A DNA stretch of 64,000 nt from Ruminococcus sp. (GTDB taxonomy: Bacteria > Bacillota > Clostridia > Oscillospirales > Ruminococcaceae). The stretch covers positions 124,001 to 188,000 of the forward strand of contig JAGAOV010000017.1 of NCBI GenBank assembly GCA_017623515.1, written 5' to 3'. This document shows, piece after piece, positions 46,238 to 54,777 of this stretch; position 1 is the stretch's first letter, and the number at the start of each line of letters is the position of its first letter. The position numbers were made by a program, and so were the translations under genes. Under the pieces are notes generated by a model. It was given only the letters and a program-made list of their open reading frames with translations. It was not told the DNA's origin and made no database searches.

Positions 46238-47329
46238 ATGGCAAAATCAAAAATGCGTCTGCGCTTTCCGAATATCATTCTGCTTCTCTGCGGTCTGATT
46301 CTGCTTATATTCCTCTTCGACTTCCTCTGGAGAAATGTCCTCTCACCCACTGTTCCTGGTGATACTGAGGGTATCATTGTAGCGGATGGTTCATTTGCAT
46401 CAAGTGAGGATTCCTCTGCTTCAGATAGTTCTGGTACAGATGATACTTCAGAAAAGGAAACTGAAGCTGTTACTGAGACCACTACTGAAGAGGCTACCGA
46501 AGATCCGAATGTTCAGAAGGTTACGCTTACACAGTCTCAGATACACAATGGTTCTTTGATTCTTGTAAGCGGTACATGTCCCTTTGTCGGAGATGCAGAT
46601 TTTGTTGATTTCACATCATCTGGCAACAGCAACGTAAAGCCCAGAGATACTGCTCTTGAAATAAATCCTGAAATTCTCCAGCCTCTGTCCAATCTCTTTG
46701 ATGGCTACTATAATGACAATGGTTATGTGAACCTCCAGATTTACAGCACCAATTCAACCTATACAGGAGGAGACAGCCTTTATACAAATGATCTCTCCGA
46801 AAGAAGTACGGGCTATACATTTGATATTGGTCTTATCACAAGCACGGGCGATGTTGTTGCTTACATAACAAAGAGAAATGAATGGATGTTCAATAACTGC
46901 TGGAGATACGGTTTCGTTGTTCGCTATCAGGATTATAAGACAGGTACTACAGGTGTTGGATATATGCCGCATCATTTCCGCTATGTTGGTCTTCCGCATT
47001 CTATGGCTATGTATGAAAACGATTTCTGTCTTGAGGAATATCTCCAGTTCCTTACAGATTATACATATGCTGATCCGTATACTTATGAATATAATGGTTC
47101 TTCATATGAGATATACTATGTTCCTGCGGAGGAATCAGGAGATACAGTTCTCTATCTTCCAAAGGATGTTACTTATTCCGTTTCCGGTAACAACACTGAT
47201 GGCTTTATAGTTACTCTCGACGTTACCAACAGCACTTCCTCTGATGAGCCAGAAGAAACCACTGATAATTATGAGGAGGATCTTTCTCAGGATGAAACCT
47301 CTGATGCTGATGGTTCATATGAAGAATGA
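46238..47329 (+). CDS. VanY-like (M15) protein lacking key metal and catalytic residues
   Basis: A 363-residue membrane-anchored protein: helix at about 11-30 (IILLLCGLILLIFLFDFLW), a Ser/Thr/Glu linker, then an M15-type D,D-peptidase fold. NDLSERSTGYTFDIGL aligns to the VanY SEHQTGxAxD, so the zinc His is Arg while the Asp stays. YMPHHFRYVGLPHSMAM aligns to YEPWHYRYVGxEHA, so the catalytic Glu is Met while the second His stays. The typical CLEEYLQFL tail is kept. Without one zinc ligand and the general base it should not hydrolyse peptides; a peptidoglycan-binding or regulatory role is more likely. It lies 34 nt after the active DacA carboxypeptidase. Confidence 0.8.
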   Translation: MAKSKMRLRFPNIILLLCGLILLIFLFDFLWRNVLSPTVPGDTEGIIVADGSFASSEDSSASDSSGTDDTSEKETEAVTETTTEEATEDPNVQKVTLTQSQIHNGSLILVSGTCPFVGDADFVDFTSSGNSNVKPRDTALEINPEILQPLSNLFDGYYNDNGYVNLQIYSTNSTYTGGDSLYTNDLSERSTGYTFDIGLITSTGDVVAYITKRNEWMFNNCWRYGFVVRYQDYKTGTTGVGYMPHHFRYVGLPHSMAMYENDFCLEEYLQFLTDYTYADPYTYEYNGSSYEIYYVPAEESGDTVLYLPKDVTYSVSGNNTDGFIVTLDVTNSTSSDEPEETTDNYEEDLSQDETSDADGSYEE

Positions 47330-47354
47330 GAAGGTTTGATATAACAGCTATTCG

Positions 47355-47384
47355 AGGCACGCTTTAAATGAAGCGTGCCTTTCT
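47355..47384 (+). terminator. Terminator after the dacA/VanY-like operon
   Basis: AGGCACGCTT (47355-47364) pairs perfectly with AAGCGTGCCT (47371-47380) around TAAATG, followed by TTCTGTG. The T-run is short. Confidence 0.7.
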
Positions 47385-47427
47385 GTGTAATTCTAAAAAA
47401 TACGGTATGCTATCTGATGAAAAATAC

Positions 47428-47456
47428 TTGACAACAGATTATAAATATTGTATAAT
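47428..47456 (+). promoter_or_regulatory. Promoter of the LRR-dockerin gene
   Basis: TTGACA (47428-47433), 17-bp spacer, TATAAT (47451-47456), about 70 nt before the ATG at 47532. Confidence 0.85.
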
Positions 47457-47531
47457 AATCACGTATACTGTATGTGCATGGGAATTTTTTCAGTATGCTA
47501 TATTTTTTAATTTTGAAAGGATTTGGGAGTT

Positions 47532-49673
47532 ATGAAGAAGAACATTAAAAGATTTATCGCAGGCGTAGTTTCGCTTACGATAACAGCCTCATGTGCGATG
47601 TCAGCCGCACCTGTTTTTGCTGATACAATTACATCAGAACCATCTGTTGTTGCTGAAATTATTGAATCTGTACCAGAGACTGATGCACAGATAGTTACAG
47701 CTGAAGGAGAAGATCCCTTTGCAAATCTTGAGGACACTCCGGCAGATTATTTTAACTACGATTATAAGCCTGATGATACCATACATATTAAAGGTCTTGT
47801 AGACGGCGTTGATCTTACTGAGATCAAGATACCTGATACCATTGATGATGCACCTATAACTACCATTCTTGCTGATGCATTTTATGCAACAGATATTGAA
47901 ACTATCTATATCCCTGATTCAGTTGAAGTTATCGGCAATAATGCGTTCTGCGGCTGTGTAAACCTGAAAAATGTTCACTGGCCTGCTAACCTCAAGCGTA
48001 TCGGTGAAACCTGTTTTACCATGTCCGGTCTGGAAATTCTTGAACTTCCCGAAGGTATTGAAAAGATCGGCAGTGAAGCTTTTGCTGGCTGTTCTGAGCT
48101 TACCAAAGTAGTTCTTCCCTCAACTCTTACAAAGATCAGCACTCTGATGTTCCAGGATTGTCCTTTCCTTTCTGACATCACTCTTCCATCTAATCTTACA
48201 TCTATTCTCGGCAGTGCTTTCTATAACTGTCATTCTCTCACCAATATCACTTTTCCTGAGACTCTTACCGATATTTCCAGCAGCGCATTTGCTTATACCA
48301 ATCTGACTTCTGTTACTTTCCCTGAAAGTGTTAAGGAAATCGGCACTGCTGCTTTCTCAAACTGCTATAGTCTTACTGAAGTTAACCTTCCTTCTGGCCT
48401 CAAGGTTATTCGTCCGGATGTTTTCTCTCATTCAGCTATTGAAACAATCTATATCCCTGAATCTGTTAAAGAACTTAATTCCGGTGCGTTTGCTTTCTGC
48501 GAGAAACTCAAGTCGATCGAACTTCCGGCTGGTCTTACTGACATCCGTAAGCAGGCATTCTATAGCTGTACAGCACTGGAAAGTGTTAAGCTTCCTGAGA
48601 ATCTCACTACTATTACAGACCATCTTTTCTATAATTGTAAAAGCCTTAAGTCTATTGAACTTCCGTCCAACATCACAAAGATCGGTGACTACCCGTTCTA
48701 TGGAAGCGGACTTGAATCTATTACAATTCCGGACGCTACAACATATATCGGTATCAGTGCTTTCTCCAACTGTTCTAACCTTAAATCTGTAAAGCTCGGT
48801 AATAATCTCCAAACTCTCAATAAGTGGGTATTCAATAACTGTGACTCTCTTACAGATGTGGATCTGGGTACTTCCATAACAAAGATAGACAACTATATGT
48901 TCGTTGACTGCGATGCTCTTACAAGCATTAATATTCCTGACAATGTAACTCAGATATGTGAATATGTTTTTCAGGGATGTGACAGCCTTGCATCCGTTAC
49001 TCTTCCTGAAACTCTGACATCTATCGGTGTACAGGCTTTCATTAACTGTCCTTCTCTTACTGAAATCTCTGTTCCTGCATCTGTAGAAAAAATCGGTGAT
49101 TATGCACTTGGTTATACCGTTTACGAAGACGGTTCAGCTCTTCCTTCAGAAAATCTGACAATGGCTGTTGTTTCCAATTCTGTTGCACATACATATGCAA
49201 TTGATAACGGTATAACTGCCGTTATAATTCAGGCTGAACTTATCGGTGATATTAACCTTGATAACACTATCTCTCTGCTGGACGTTCTTGCAATGAATAA
49301 GTTCCTTGCTGGTTCTGTTACATTAAATGAACAGCAGACAGCTAACAGTGAGTGTGTTGTTGACGGTACTCTTAACTCAATAGATGCTGCTGCTCTTATG
49401 GGATACATTGTAGAGCTTTATCAGTCTCTTCCGCTTATTCCTGAGGAAGATGATACAGAGAATCAGCCTGTTACAACAACTACTACTTTTGTTGACACTG
49501 CATGTACAGATGTATCTGATACAACGACTACTATGACTGTTACTGAAATGACTGCTGCAACAGAAAAGCCTCTTGAGACTACTGTTGCTGAAACTACTGT
49601 GGCTGGTGAAGAAACTACTACAGCCGTCTCTGAGGCTGTGCCACCTGTAACAGATACTTCTGTTTCTGAGTAA
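47532..49673 (+). CDS. Secreted BspA-type leucine-rich-repeat protein with dockerin
   Basis: A 713-residue exported protein. Signal peptide (residues 1-30, ends SAAPVFA); an acidic spacer; about 18 BspA-like LRR_5 units (~90-530), with recurrent IxIPDSVxxIGxxAFxxCxxL patterns such as PDSVEVIGNNAFCGCVNLKN and PETLTSIGVQAFINCPSLTE; a type I dockerin (GDINLDNTISLLDVLAMNKF, then SECVVDGTLNSIDAAALMGY); and a Thr/Glu-rich tail of ~65 residues. LRR_5 domains mediate binding to proteins or surfaces, so it may attach the cellulosome to a substrate or host surface. A tail after the dockerin is unusual. The start is ATG at 47532; the ribosome site GGGAG is close. Confidence 0.93.
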   Translation: MKKNIKRFIAGVVSLTITASCAMSAAPVFADTITSEPSVVAEIIESVPETDAQIVTAEGEDPFANLEDTPADYFNYDYKPDDTIHIKGLVDGVDLTEIKIPDTIDDAPITTILADAFYATDIETIYIPDSVEVIGNNAFCGCVNLKNVHWPANLKRIGETCFTMSGLEILELPEGIEKIGSEAFAGCSELTKVVLPSTLTKISTLMFQDCPFLSDITLPSNLTSILGSAFYNCHSLTNITFPETLTDISSSAFAYTNLTSVTFPESVKEIGTAAFSNCYSLTEVNLPSGLKVIRPDVFSHSAIETIYIPESVKELNSGAFAFCEKLKSIELPAGLTDIRKQAFYSCTALESVKLPENLTTITDHLFYNCKSLKSIELPSNITKIGDYPFYGSGLESITIPDATTYIGISAFSNCSNLKSVKLGNNLQTLNKWVFNNCDSLTDVDLGTSITKIDNYMFVDCDALTSINIPDNVTQICEYVFQGCDSLASVTLPETLTSIGVQAFINCPSLTEISVPASVEKIGDYALGYTVYEDGSALPSENLTMAVVSNSVAHTYAIDNGITAVIIQAELIGDINLDNTISLLDVLAMNKFLAGSVTLNEQQTANSECVVDGTLNSIDAAALMGYIVELYQSLPLIPEEDDTENQPVTTTTTFVDTACTDVSDTTTTMTVTEMTAATEKPLETTVAETTVAGEETTTAVSEAVPPVTDTSVSE

Positions 49674-49681
49674 ATTATACA

Positions 49682-49720
49682 AAAATCGGAACTGCTGCTG
49701 TTTGCGGCAGTTCCGATTTT
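49682..49720 (+). terminator. Terminator after the LRR-dockerin gene
   Basis: AAAATCGGAACTGC (49682-49695) pairs perfectly with GCAGTTCCGATTTT (49707-49720), and GTTCTGTTG follows. Confidence 0.85.
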
Positions 49721-49804
49721 GTTCTGTTGCGATTGCTTTTATTAAACAGATACTTGCGGGCGATCATTGGCCACCCGCATTCTTTAAGCATTTTTGACAT
49801 TCTG

Positions 49805-49832
49805 AAGGGACTGAGCAGCATCTCAGTCCCTT
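49805..49832 (-). terminator. Hairpin after pdxY
   Basis: AAGGGACTGAG (49805-49815) pairs with CTCAGTCCCTT (49822-49832). On the minus strand it starts 5 nt after the gene. The T-run on the minus side is weak. Confidence 0.6.
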
Positions 49833-49836
49833 TGTA

Positions 49837-50682
49837 TTATCTGAAATTCTTACAATCCTCAGAAAGCTTACCAAGGCACGGTTCAAATGAAACACCGTAC
49901 CAGTAGGTATCCTTTTCCGGTATAGTTTCTCTGATGGTATCAACAGTAAACGCAACGGCAGTATCAAGAGCCTGCTGGAGAGATGCACCTTTTATCAGTG
50001 CACCGGAGAGAACGCTTGAGAAAACATCACCAGTGCCATGCATAGGCTGATCAATATGCGGCTGGAACGAACTGTAATAAGTGTCGTTTACACTGTCATA
50101 TGCAACCGCACCGTGCATATCATCGCCGTAACGAACCCCTGTTATAATAGCTGTACGGCATCCGATAGCAGTAAGACGGCGGAGGACATCCTTTACAAAG
50201 GCTTCGTCATATTTTTCTGTATAAGGAATGTCAAGAAGATATGAAACCTCTGTCATATTAGGTACTATAATATCCGCCTTGCTGCACAGCTTCTTCATTT
50301 CAAGGGCAAATTCCGGAGTAAAGCCTGCATAAAGTCTGCCAGCGTCACCCATTACAGGATCAACTACTATGGTTGTATCTTCACCTGCAAGTCTGTCAAA
50401 GAAATCTGCAACAATATTCACCTGTTCTATAGAGCCGAGGTAACCAGTATATATTCCGTCAAAATGGAGTTTAATGCTTTCCCAGTGCTTTGTGATCTCA
50501 GGTATATCCGCTGTAAGATCACGGAATGTATATCCGGAAAAGCCTCCTGTGTGAGTTGAAAGTACTGCTGTAGGAACAACAGCCGTTTCAAGTCCCATTG
50601 CAGAAAGAATTGGGAGTGCAACGGTAAGCGAGCATTTTCCGAAGCAGGAAATATCCTGTATTGTAACGATTCTTTTAAGCAT
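49837..50682 (-). CDS. pdxY: Pyridoxamine/pyridoxal kinase
   Basis: A 281-residue ribokinase-fold enzyme that phosphorylates B6 vitamers for salvage. VTIQDISCFGKCSLTVALPILSAMG is the substrate-side start; VVDPVMGDAGRLYAGFTPEF and NMTEVSYLL are family motifs; MHGTGDVFSSVLSGALIKG is the catalytic GTGD anion hole. It supplies PLP used by several enzymes in this window. The start at 50682 (MLKRIVTIQD) has GGAGG 8 nt upstream; in-frame codons to 50718 include that site and are excluded. Confidence 0.9.
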   Translation of the reverse strand: MLKRIVTIQDISCFGKCSLTVALPILSAMGLETAVVPTAVLSTHTGGFSGYTFRDLTADIPEITKHWESIKLHFDGIYTGYLGSIEQVNIVADFFDRLAGEDTTIVVDPVMGDAGRLYAGFTPEFALEMKKLCSKADIIVPNMTEVSYLLDIPYTEKYDEAFVKDVLRRLTAIGCRTAIITGVRYGDDMHGAVAYDSVNDTYYSSFQPHIDQPMHGTGDVFSSVLSGALIKGASLQQALDTAVAFTVDTIRETIPEKDTYWYGVSFEPCLGKLSEDCKNFR

Positions 50683-50716
50683 AAAGTATACCTCCATTTT
50701 CATTTTTACATGGTAC

Positions 50717-50745
50717 ATTATAACTCATTTGAAAATGCTTGTCAA
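50717..50745 (-). promoter_or_regulatory. Promoter of pdxY
   Basis: TTGACA (complement of 50740-50745), 17-bp spacer, TATAAT (complement of 50717-50722). It is back to back with the recQ promoter. Confidence 0.87.
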
Positions 50746-50769
50746 GTGTATTTGAAAACCACGGATTAC

Positions 50770-50798
50770 TTGCAAAAACAGAATAAATATGCTATACT
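50770..50798 (+). promoter_or_regulatory. Promoter of recQ
   Basis: TTGCAA (50770-50775), 17-bp spacer, TATACT (50793-50798), 35 nt before the start codon. Confidence 0.75.
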
Positions 50799-50832
50799 GT
50801 AAGGGTATTTTTATCAGAAAGCAGGACGTAAA

Positions 50833-52671
50833 ATGGAAAAACTACAATTGCTCCGTGAATATTTCGGTCATACATCGTTCCGTGACGGTCAGGAAAGAGC
50901 TGTTGACTCACTGACAAACGGACGAGATGTTCTTGCTGTAATGCCAACAGGTGCGGGTAAATCTGTGTGCTACCAGCTTCCGGCTATGATGCTGTCCGGA
51001 ATATCACTTGTAATATCGCCTCTTATCTCTCTTATGAAGGATCAGGTTGAAGCTCTGAAACAATCGGGAATTCCTGCTGCATATATAAACAGTGCCATGT
51101 CTCAGGAGGAATACCAGACAGTTATACGTGAGGCTCTGAATGGATGCTATAAGCTTATCTACGTTGCTCCGGAACGTCTTCTCACCGACGGTTTTCTCTG
51201 GTTTGCAAAAAACGTTTCTATCTCAATGGTAACTGTTGATGAAGCACACTGCGTATCACAATGGGGACAGGATTTCAGACAGAGCTATCTTGGAATTGCT
51301 GCTTTTGTGGAAATGCTGCCTGTCCGTCCTGTTATCGGAGCATTTACAGCAACAGCTACACAGCAGGTGAGCAATGACATAATTAATCTTCTGAAGCTTT
51401 CCGAGCCGGTGCGCATAACCACTGGATTTGACAGAAAGAACCTCTATTTCGGCATTGAAAGACCTTCCAGTAAGCCGGAGGCTCTTCTCCGTCTTCTGAA
51501 AAAATATCATAATAAAAGCGGAATAGTATACTGCCTTTCAAGAAAGCTTGTTGAGGAGGTATGCGACAGACTTTGCAGCGCAGGATTTGCTGCAACACGT
51601 TATCATGCAGGTCTCTCTCCGGAGGAACGTGCATCCAATCAGGAGGATTTTCTCTATGACAGGAAAACTGTAATGGTTGCAACAAATGCATTTGGTATGG
51701 GTATCGACAAATCAAATGTTTCATATGTTATCCACTACAACATGCCCAAGGATATTGAAAGCTACTATCAGGAGGCAGGACGTGCAGGACGTGACGGCGA
51801 ACCTGCTGACTGCATTATTCTATACAGCGGAAGAGATGTAAAGCTGAATGAGTTTCTCATAGATCAGTCAAGGGAAAATATGGACGTATCAAATCCGGAA
51901 CTTTCAGCGTCGCTTATTGCAAAGGCGAAGGAAAGGCTGAAGATCATGACTATTTACTGCACATCAGCGGAATGCCTGAGAAGCTATATTCTCCGTTATT
52001 TCGGAGAAGCGTCACCTCCTCTGTGCGGTCATTGTTCAGCATGCAGCGGTACTACTGAAAAAAAGGACATCACCCTTGAAGCTATGAAGATAATTTCATG
52101 TATTTACAGAGGTCAGCAGAAAGGCTATCATCTCAGCCGTACAATGACTGCCAAAATACTTACCGGCAGCACACAGAAGGTTCTTATGGATATGCGTCTT
52201 GACCAGCTTTCCACATACGGCATTATGAGTGACTACAGTGCATCGTCTGTACAGCAGATGATAGATACTATGATAGCAAGCGGTGATATTGGCGTTAAAC
52301 CTTTCAAGGAATATTCAGAGCTTATACTGAATCAGCAATCTGCTTCAATTATACGCAAGGAGAAACGTGTTGAAATGCAGGTATCCAAGAAGGAGAAGGA
52401 ATATGCGTCATATGACAATGTAAGTGCTGATGAAGAGGCTATGTTCCAGCAGCTTAGAAAGCTTCGTGAAAAGCTTGCCATGAAAGAACATGTTCCGCCG
52501 TATATGATATTCTCAAATGCAGCTTTACGTGATATGTGCCGGAGAAAACCTAAGAATATTCATGAGTTTATGGAGGTTTCCGGTGTTGGAACAATGAGGG
52601 CGGATAAGTACGGCAAGGCGTTTCTGAAAGAAATAGCTAAGCTTGAGCAGCACCTTACAAAACACGCCTGA
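50833..52671 (+). CDS. recQ: ATP-dependent DNA helicase RecQ
   Basis: A 612-residue 3'-5' helicase for recombinational repair. Motif 0 FRDGQERAVDSL; Walker A MPTGAGKSVCYQLPA; VDEAHCVSQWGQDFRQSYL (DEAH plus the RecQ aromatic-rich loop); motif V/VI ATNAFGMGIDKSNV and YYQEAGRAGRDGEPADC. A zinc-binding segment (CTSAECLRSYILRYFGE then CGHCSACSG) and winged helix form RQC, and a HRDC domain (ADEEAMFQQLRKLREKLAM onward) closes it. All three RecQ modules are present and length is typical. Confidence 0.96.
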   Translation: MEKLQLLREYFGHTSFRDGQERAVDSLTNGRDVLAVMPTGAGKSVCYQLPAMMLSGISLVISPLISLMKDQVEALKQSGIPAAYINSAMSQEEYQTVIREALNGCYKLIYVAPERLLTDGFLWFAKNVSISMVTVDEAHCVSQWGQDFRQSYLGIAAFVEMLPVRPVIGAFTATATQQVSNDIINLLKLSEPVRITTGFDRKNLYFGIERPSSKPEALLRLLKKYHNKSGIVYCLSRKLVEEVCDRLCSAGFAATRYHAGLSPEERASNQEDFLYDRKTVMVATNAFGMGIDKSNVSYVIHYNMPKDIESYYQEAGRAGRDGEPADCIILYSGRDVKLNEFLIDQSRENMDVSNPELSASLIAKAKERLKIMTIYCTSAECLRSYILRYFGEASPPLCGHCSACSGTTEKKDITLEAMKIISCIYRGQQKGYHLSRTMTAKILTGSTQKVLMDMRLDQLSTYGIMSDYSASSVQQMIDTMIASGDIGVKPFKEYSELILNQQSASIIRKEKRVEMQVSKKEKEYASYDNVSADEEAMFQQLRKLREKLAMKEHVPPYMIFSNAALRDMCRRKPKNIHEFMEVSGVGTMRADKYGKAFLKEIAKLEQHLTKHA

Positions 52672-52708
52672 CGGCGATATAGTTTACATCATATATCACA
52701 AAAAATCT

Positions 52709-52735
52709 GCCTGCGCATCTGATGCACAGGCTTTA
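52709..52735 (+). terminator. Terminator after recQ
   Basis: GCCTGCGCAT (52709-52718) pairs with ATGCACAGGC (52722-52731), with one mismatch, followed by TTTAT. Confidence 0.6.
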
Positions 52736-52797
52736 TGCGGTGTTACCATTGATTCTTCAGATAAATAAAACTTTACACCAAAACATCACTCCAAACA

Positions 52798-52826
52798 TTG
52801 ACAGTTTCCGACAAATATGGTATAAT
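52798..52826 (+). promoter_or_regulatory. Promoter of the DUF4230 pair
   Basis: TTGACA (52798-52803), 17-bp spacer, TATAAT (52821-52826). Confidence 0.87.
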
Positions 52827-52885
52827 ATATTTTGTATTATTGCACAATTTGGATGTGCTGTGACGGAATTATAAGGAATTGAGGG

Positions 52886-53563
52886 ATGTTTATGTATTAT
52901 GATGACGATGAAGAAATCCGTAAGGAGAAGAAACTTGACTTCAAACTCACCAAAAACCTCATTATAACTATTATTGTGCTTGTTCTTTTACTTGCGGCAG
53001 CGTTCACCTTTATATATTTCCATAATATAAAAAAGGATAACGACGGCAAGGGTGTTGTGGAAACCCTTATTGATCAGGGAACAAAAGAAGCTGAGGTGAC
53101 ATTCACCGAATCACAGCTTGCGGAAATATTTAAGATAAGCGAGCTTTCCACAGCTACATATACCTACAATTCAATCGCCTCTGCATACGACGAGGAAGCT
53201 CAGACTGTAAGATACCATGTTTCATATGAGGGTACTGTAAAGGTAGGCGTTGATTTCAGCGATATTGCAATGGAGATCGACAACGAAAATAAACTCATAA
53301 AGCTCACTCTTCCGGAGGCTGAGGTTCTGGATATGAGCATTGATGCAGGAACAATGGACTACATCTTTACAAGTGAAATATACAACACGGAAACTATAAC
53401 TCAGGAAGCATATAATTTAAGCTGCCTTGACCTGAAGTGCAAGCTGGAAAATGAAGAACAGTTATATGTTACTGCCAAGGAAAATGCTATAGATACAGTT
53501 GAAGCACTTATAAAGCCGTGGGTTGAACAGATGGACGCAGACTATACAGTTTCCATTAGATGA
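52886..53563 (+). CDS. DUF4230 membrane-anchored protein
   Basis: A 225-residue protein with an acidic cytoplasmic start (MFMYYDDDEEIRKEKKL), a single membrane helix (about 24-47, LIITIIVLVLLLAAAFTFIY) and an external DUF4230 domain. The domain shows FKISELSTATYTYNSIA and VSYEGTVKVGVDFSDIAM, family hallmarks, then KLTLPEAEVLDMSIDAG. Nothing catalytic is visible. It overlaps a second DUF4230 gene that follows. The domain is widespread in gut Firmicutes and Bacteroidetes; the role is unknown. Confidence 0.85.
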   Translation: MFMYYDDDEEIRKEKKLDFKLTKNLIITIIVLVLLLAAAFTFIYFHNIKKDNDGKGVVETLIDQGTKEAEVTFTESQLAEIFKISELSTATYTYNSIASAYDEEAQTVRYHVSYEGTVKVGVDFSDIAMEIDNENKLIKLTLPEAEVLDMSIDAGTMDYIFTSEIYNTETITQEAYNLSCLDLKCKLENEEQLYVTAKENAIDTVEALIKPWVEQMDADYTVSIR

Positions 53564-53571
53564 GGTGCAGT

Positions 53572-54270
53572 ATGAAGATGAAAAATAGGATTTTATCATG
53601 TTTATTGGCTATTGTCTGCACAGCAGGATTGTGGGGATGCGGAGATTCCTCCGGCGAAAGCACTGCTGAAAGCAGCACCGAGATTATCGAGACACAGCCC
53701 GTTTCTGAACCGTCTGCCGTTTCGATGAATGTTCCTGAATTAACGCAGATACGCTCAATTTGTGAGCTTGCTACCCTTGAATGCTATTACCATAATGTAG
53801 CAAAGGCTACTAAGGAAAAGGGTGACGGTATTATTCATTGGGGCGAAAAGGACAGGACATTCTGGATCGAATATAAGGGTACTGTCAAGATAGGAATAGA
53901 TATGTCAGGTGTTATGATGACCGTGGAAAACGGAGTGTATGTAATAACAATTCCTAAAGCAGAGATACTTAGTATAAATATTGATCCGGAGTCACTCAAT
54001 GAAAGTTCCTACATTTTTTCACAGGACAGTTGGAATCCTAACTATATTACAGCAGATGATCAGACTAAGGCAATTGATGCAGCACAGAAAAATATGAAAG
54101 AAAGCGTGCTAAATAATTCTGCCCTTCTCATAAATGCTCAGGACAGAGCAAAAAAGCTTATTGAAAATTATATCAATCAGCTTGAAGCAGCGTCCGGCAC
54201 GGACTTTATCATTAAATGGAATTATGAGAACAACTCTCCGGCAGCTAAAACTACTCCTGCCGCTGAATAA
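53572..54270 (+). CDS. DUF4230 lipoprotein
   Basis: A 232-residue predicted lipoprotein: signal peptide with lipobox LWGC (Cys near residue 22), a Ser/Thr/Glu linker, and a DUF4230 domain (IRSICELATLECYYHNVAKA; EYKGTVKIGIDMSGVMMTV; TIPKAEILSINIDPES) paralogous to the preceding protein. It ends in a short Ala/Thr/Pro tail. Start at 53572 (MKMKNRILS) lies 4-5 nt after GAGGTG; the ATG at 53560 overlaps the preceding stop region and is less likely. The two paralogues, one helix-anchored and one lipid-anchored, suggest a pair acting at the outer face of the membrane. Confidence 0.82.
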   Translation: MKMKNRILSCLLAIVCTAGLWGCGDSSGESTAESSTEIIETQPVSEPSAVSMNVPELTQIRSICELATLECYYHNVAKATKEKGDGIIHWGEKDRTFWIEYKGTVKIGIDMSGVMMTVENGVYVITIPKAEILSINIDPESLNESSYIFSQDSWNPNYITADDQTKAIDAAQKNMKESVLNNSALLINAQDRAKKLIENYINQLEAASGTDFIIKWNYENNSPAAKTTPAAE

Positions 54271-54392
54271 TCTTATCGCAGTCATATGATTAAAAGCTGT
54301 TTTTGATCGTTTCTGCGTGAAAACCTGCCATGATATGCTGAAAGAATTCGGCGTATTGATTCAGAAAATATAAAACAGGGAGGTGAGTTCCG

Positions 54393-54599
54393 ATGAAGAA
54401 GGAAAATGCACTTATCATTATATTTGTTGGAGTATTTCTCTTGGCAAGTATCCTTGGTTACGAGATGGATGTTGAATCTCTTATGCCCATAGTATTTAAG
54501 GAAGACAGTATGACATTTGGTTTTACCTCACTTGTTATTGCAGCAATTGCTGCTTTTGCAGTAAACTTTGTTTTTAACATGAAGGAGAAAAAATCCTGA
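54393..54599 (+). CDS. Small two-helix membrane protein
   Basis: A 68-residue protein preceded by GGGAGGTGAG. Two hydrophobic segments (about residues 6-22, ALIIIFVGVFLLASILG, and 44-62, FTSLVIAAIAAFAVNFVFN) flank a short acidic loop; the ends are basic (MKKEN and KEKKS). No known family recognised. It is 122 nt after the DUF4230 lipoprotein gene. Confidence 0.7.
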   Translation: MKKENALIIIFVGVFLLASILGYEMDVESLMPIVFKEDSMTFGFTSLVIAAIAAFAVNFVFNMKEKKS

Positions 54600-54668
54600 G
54601 ATTTTCTATGTTTATTTTTCTCTCTTTTCAGTGCAGCAGTTTTCCGGACGAAATACGGAGCTAAACTC

Positions 54669-54697
54669 TTGACAAGCAGAAGAAAATATACTATAAT
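54669..54697 (+). promoter_or_regulatory. Promoter of the TrpG-like gene
   Basis: TTGACA (54669-54674), 17-bp spacer, TATAAT (54692-54697). Transcription should start near 54704. Confidence 0.87.
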
Positions 54698-54723
54698 TAG
54701 AAAAAAATACGCTTGGATTTATA

Positions 54724-54762
54724 AGACCTGAGTCCTGTATATCGGGATTCAGGTCTTTTTTT
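54724..54762 (+). terminator. Leader terminator in front of the TrpG-like gene
   Basis: AGACCTGAGTCCTG (54724-54737) pairs with CGGGATTCAGGTCT (54743-54756), 12 Watson-Crick and 2 wobble pairs, loop TATAT, then TTTTTTT to 54762. The ribosome site AAGGAGGA follows at 54763. It is a full intrinsic terminator about 20 nt after the start of transcription, so most transcripts should stop unless something intervenes. No leader peptide or T-box fits in the space. Confidence 0.85.
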
Positions 54763-54777
54763 AAGGAGGAAAAACAT

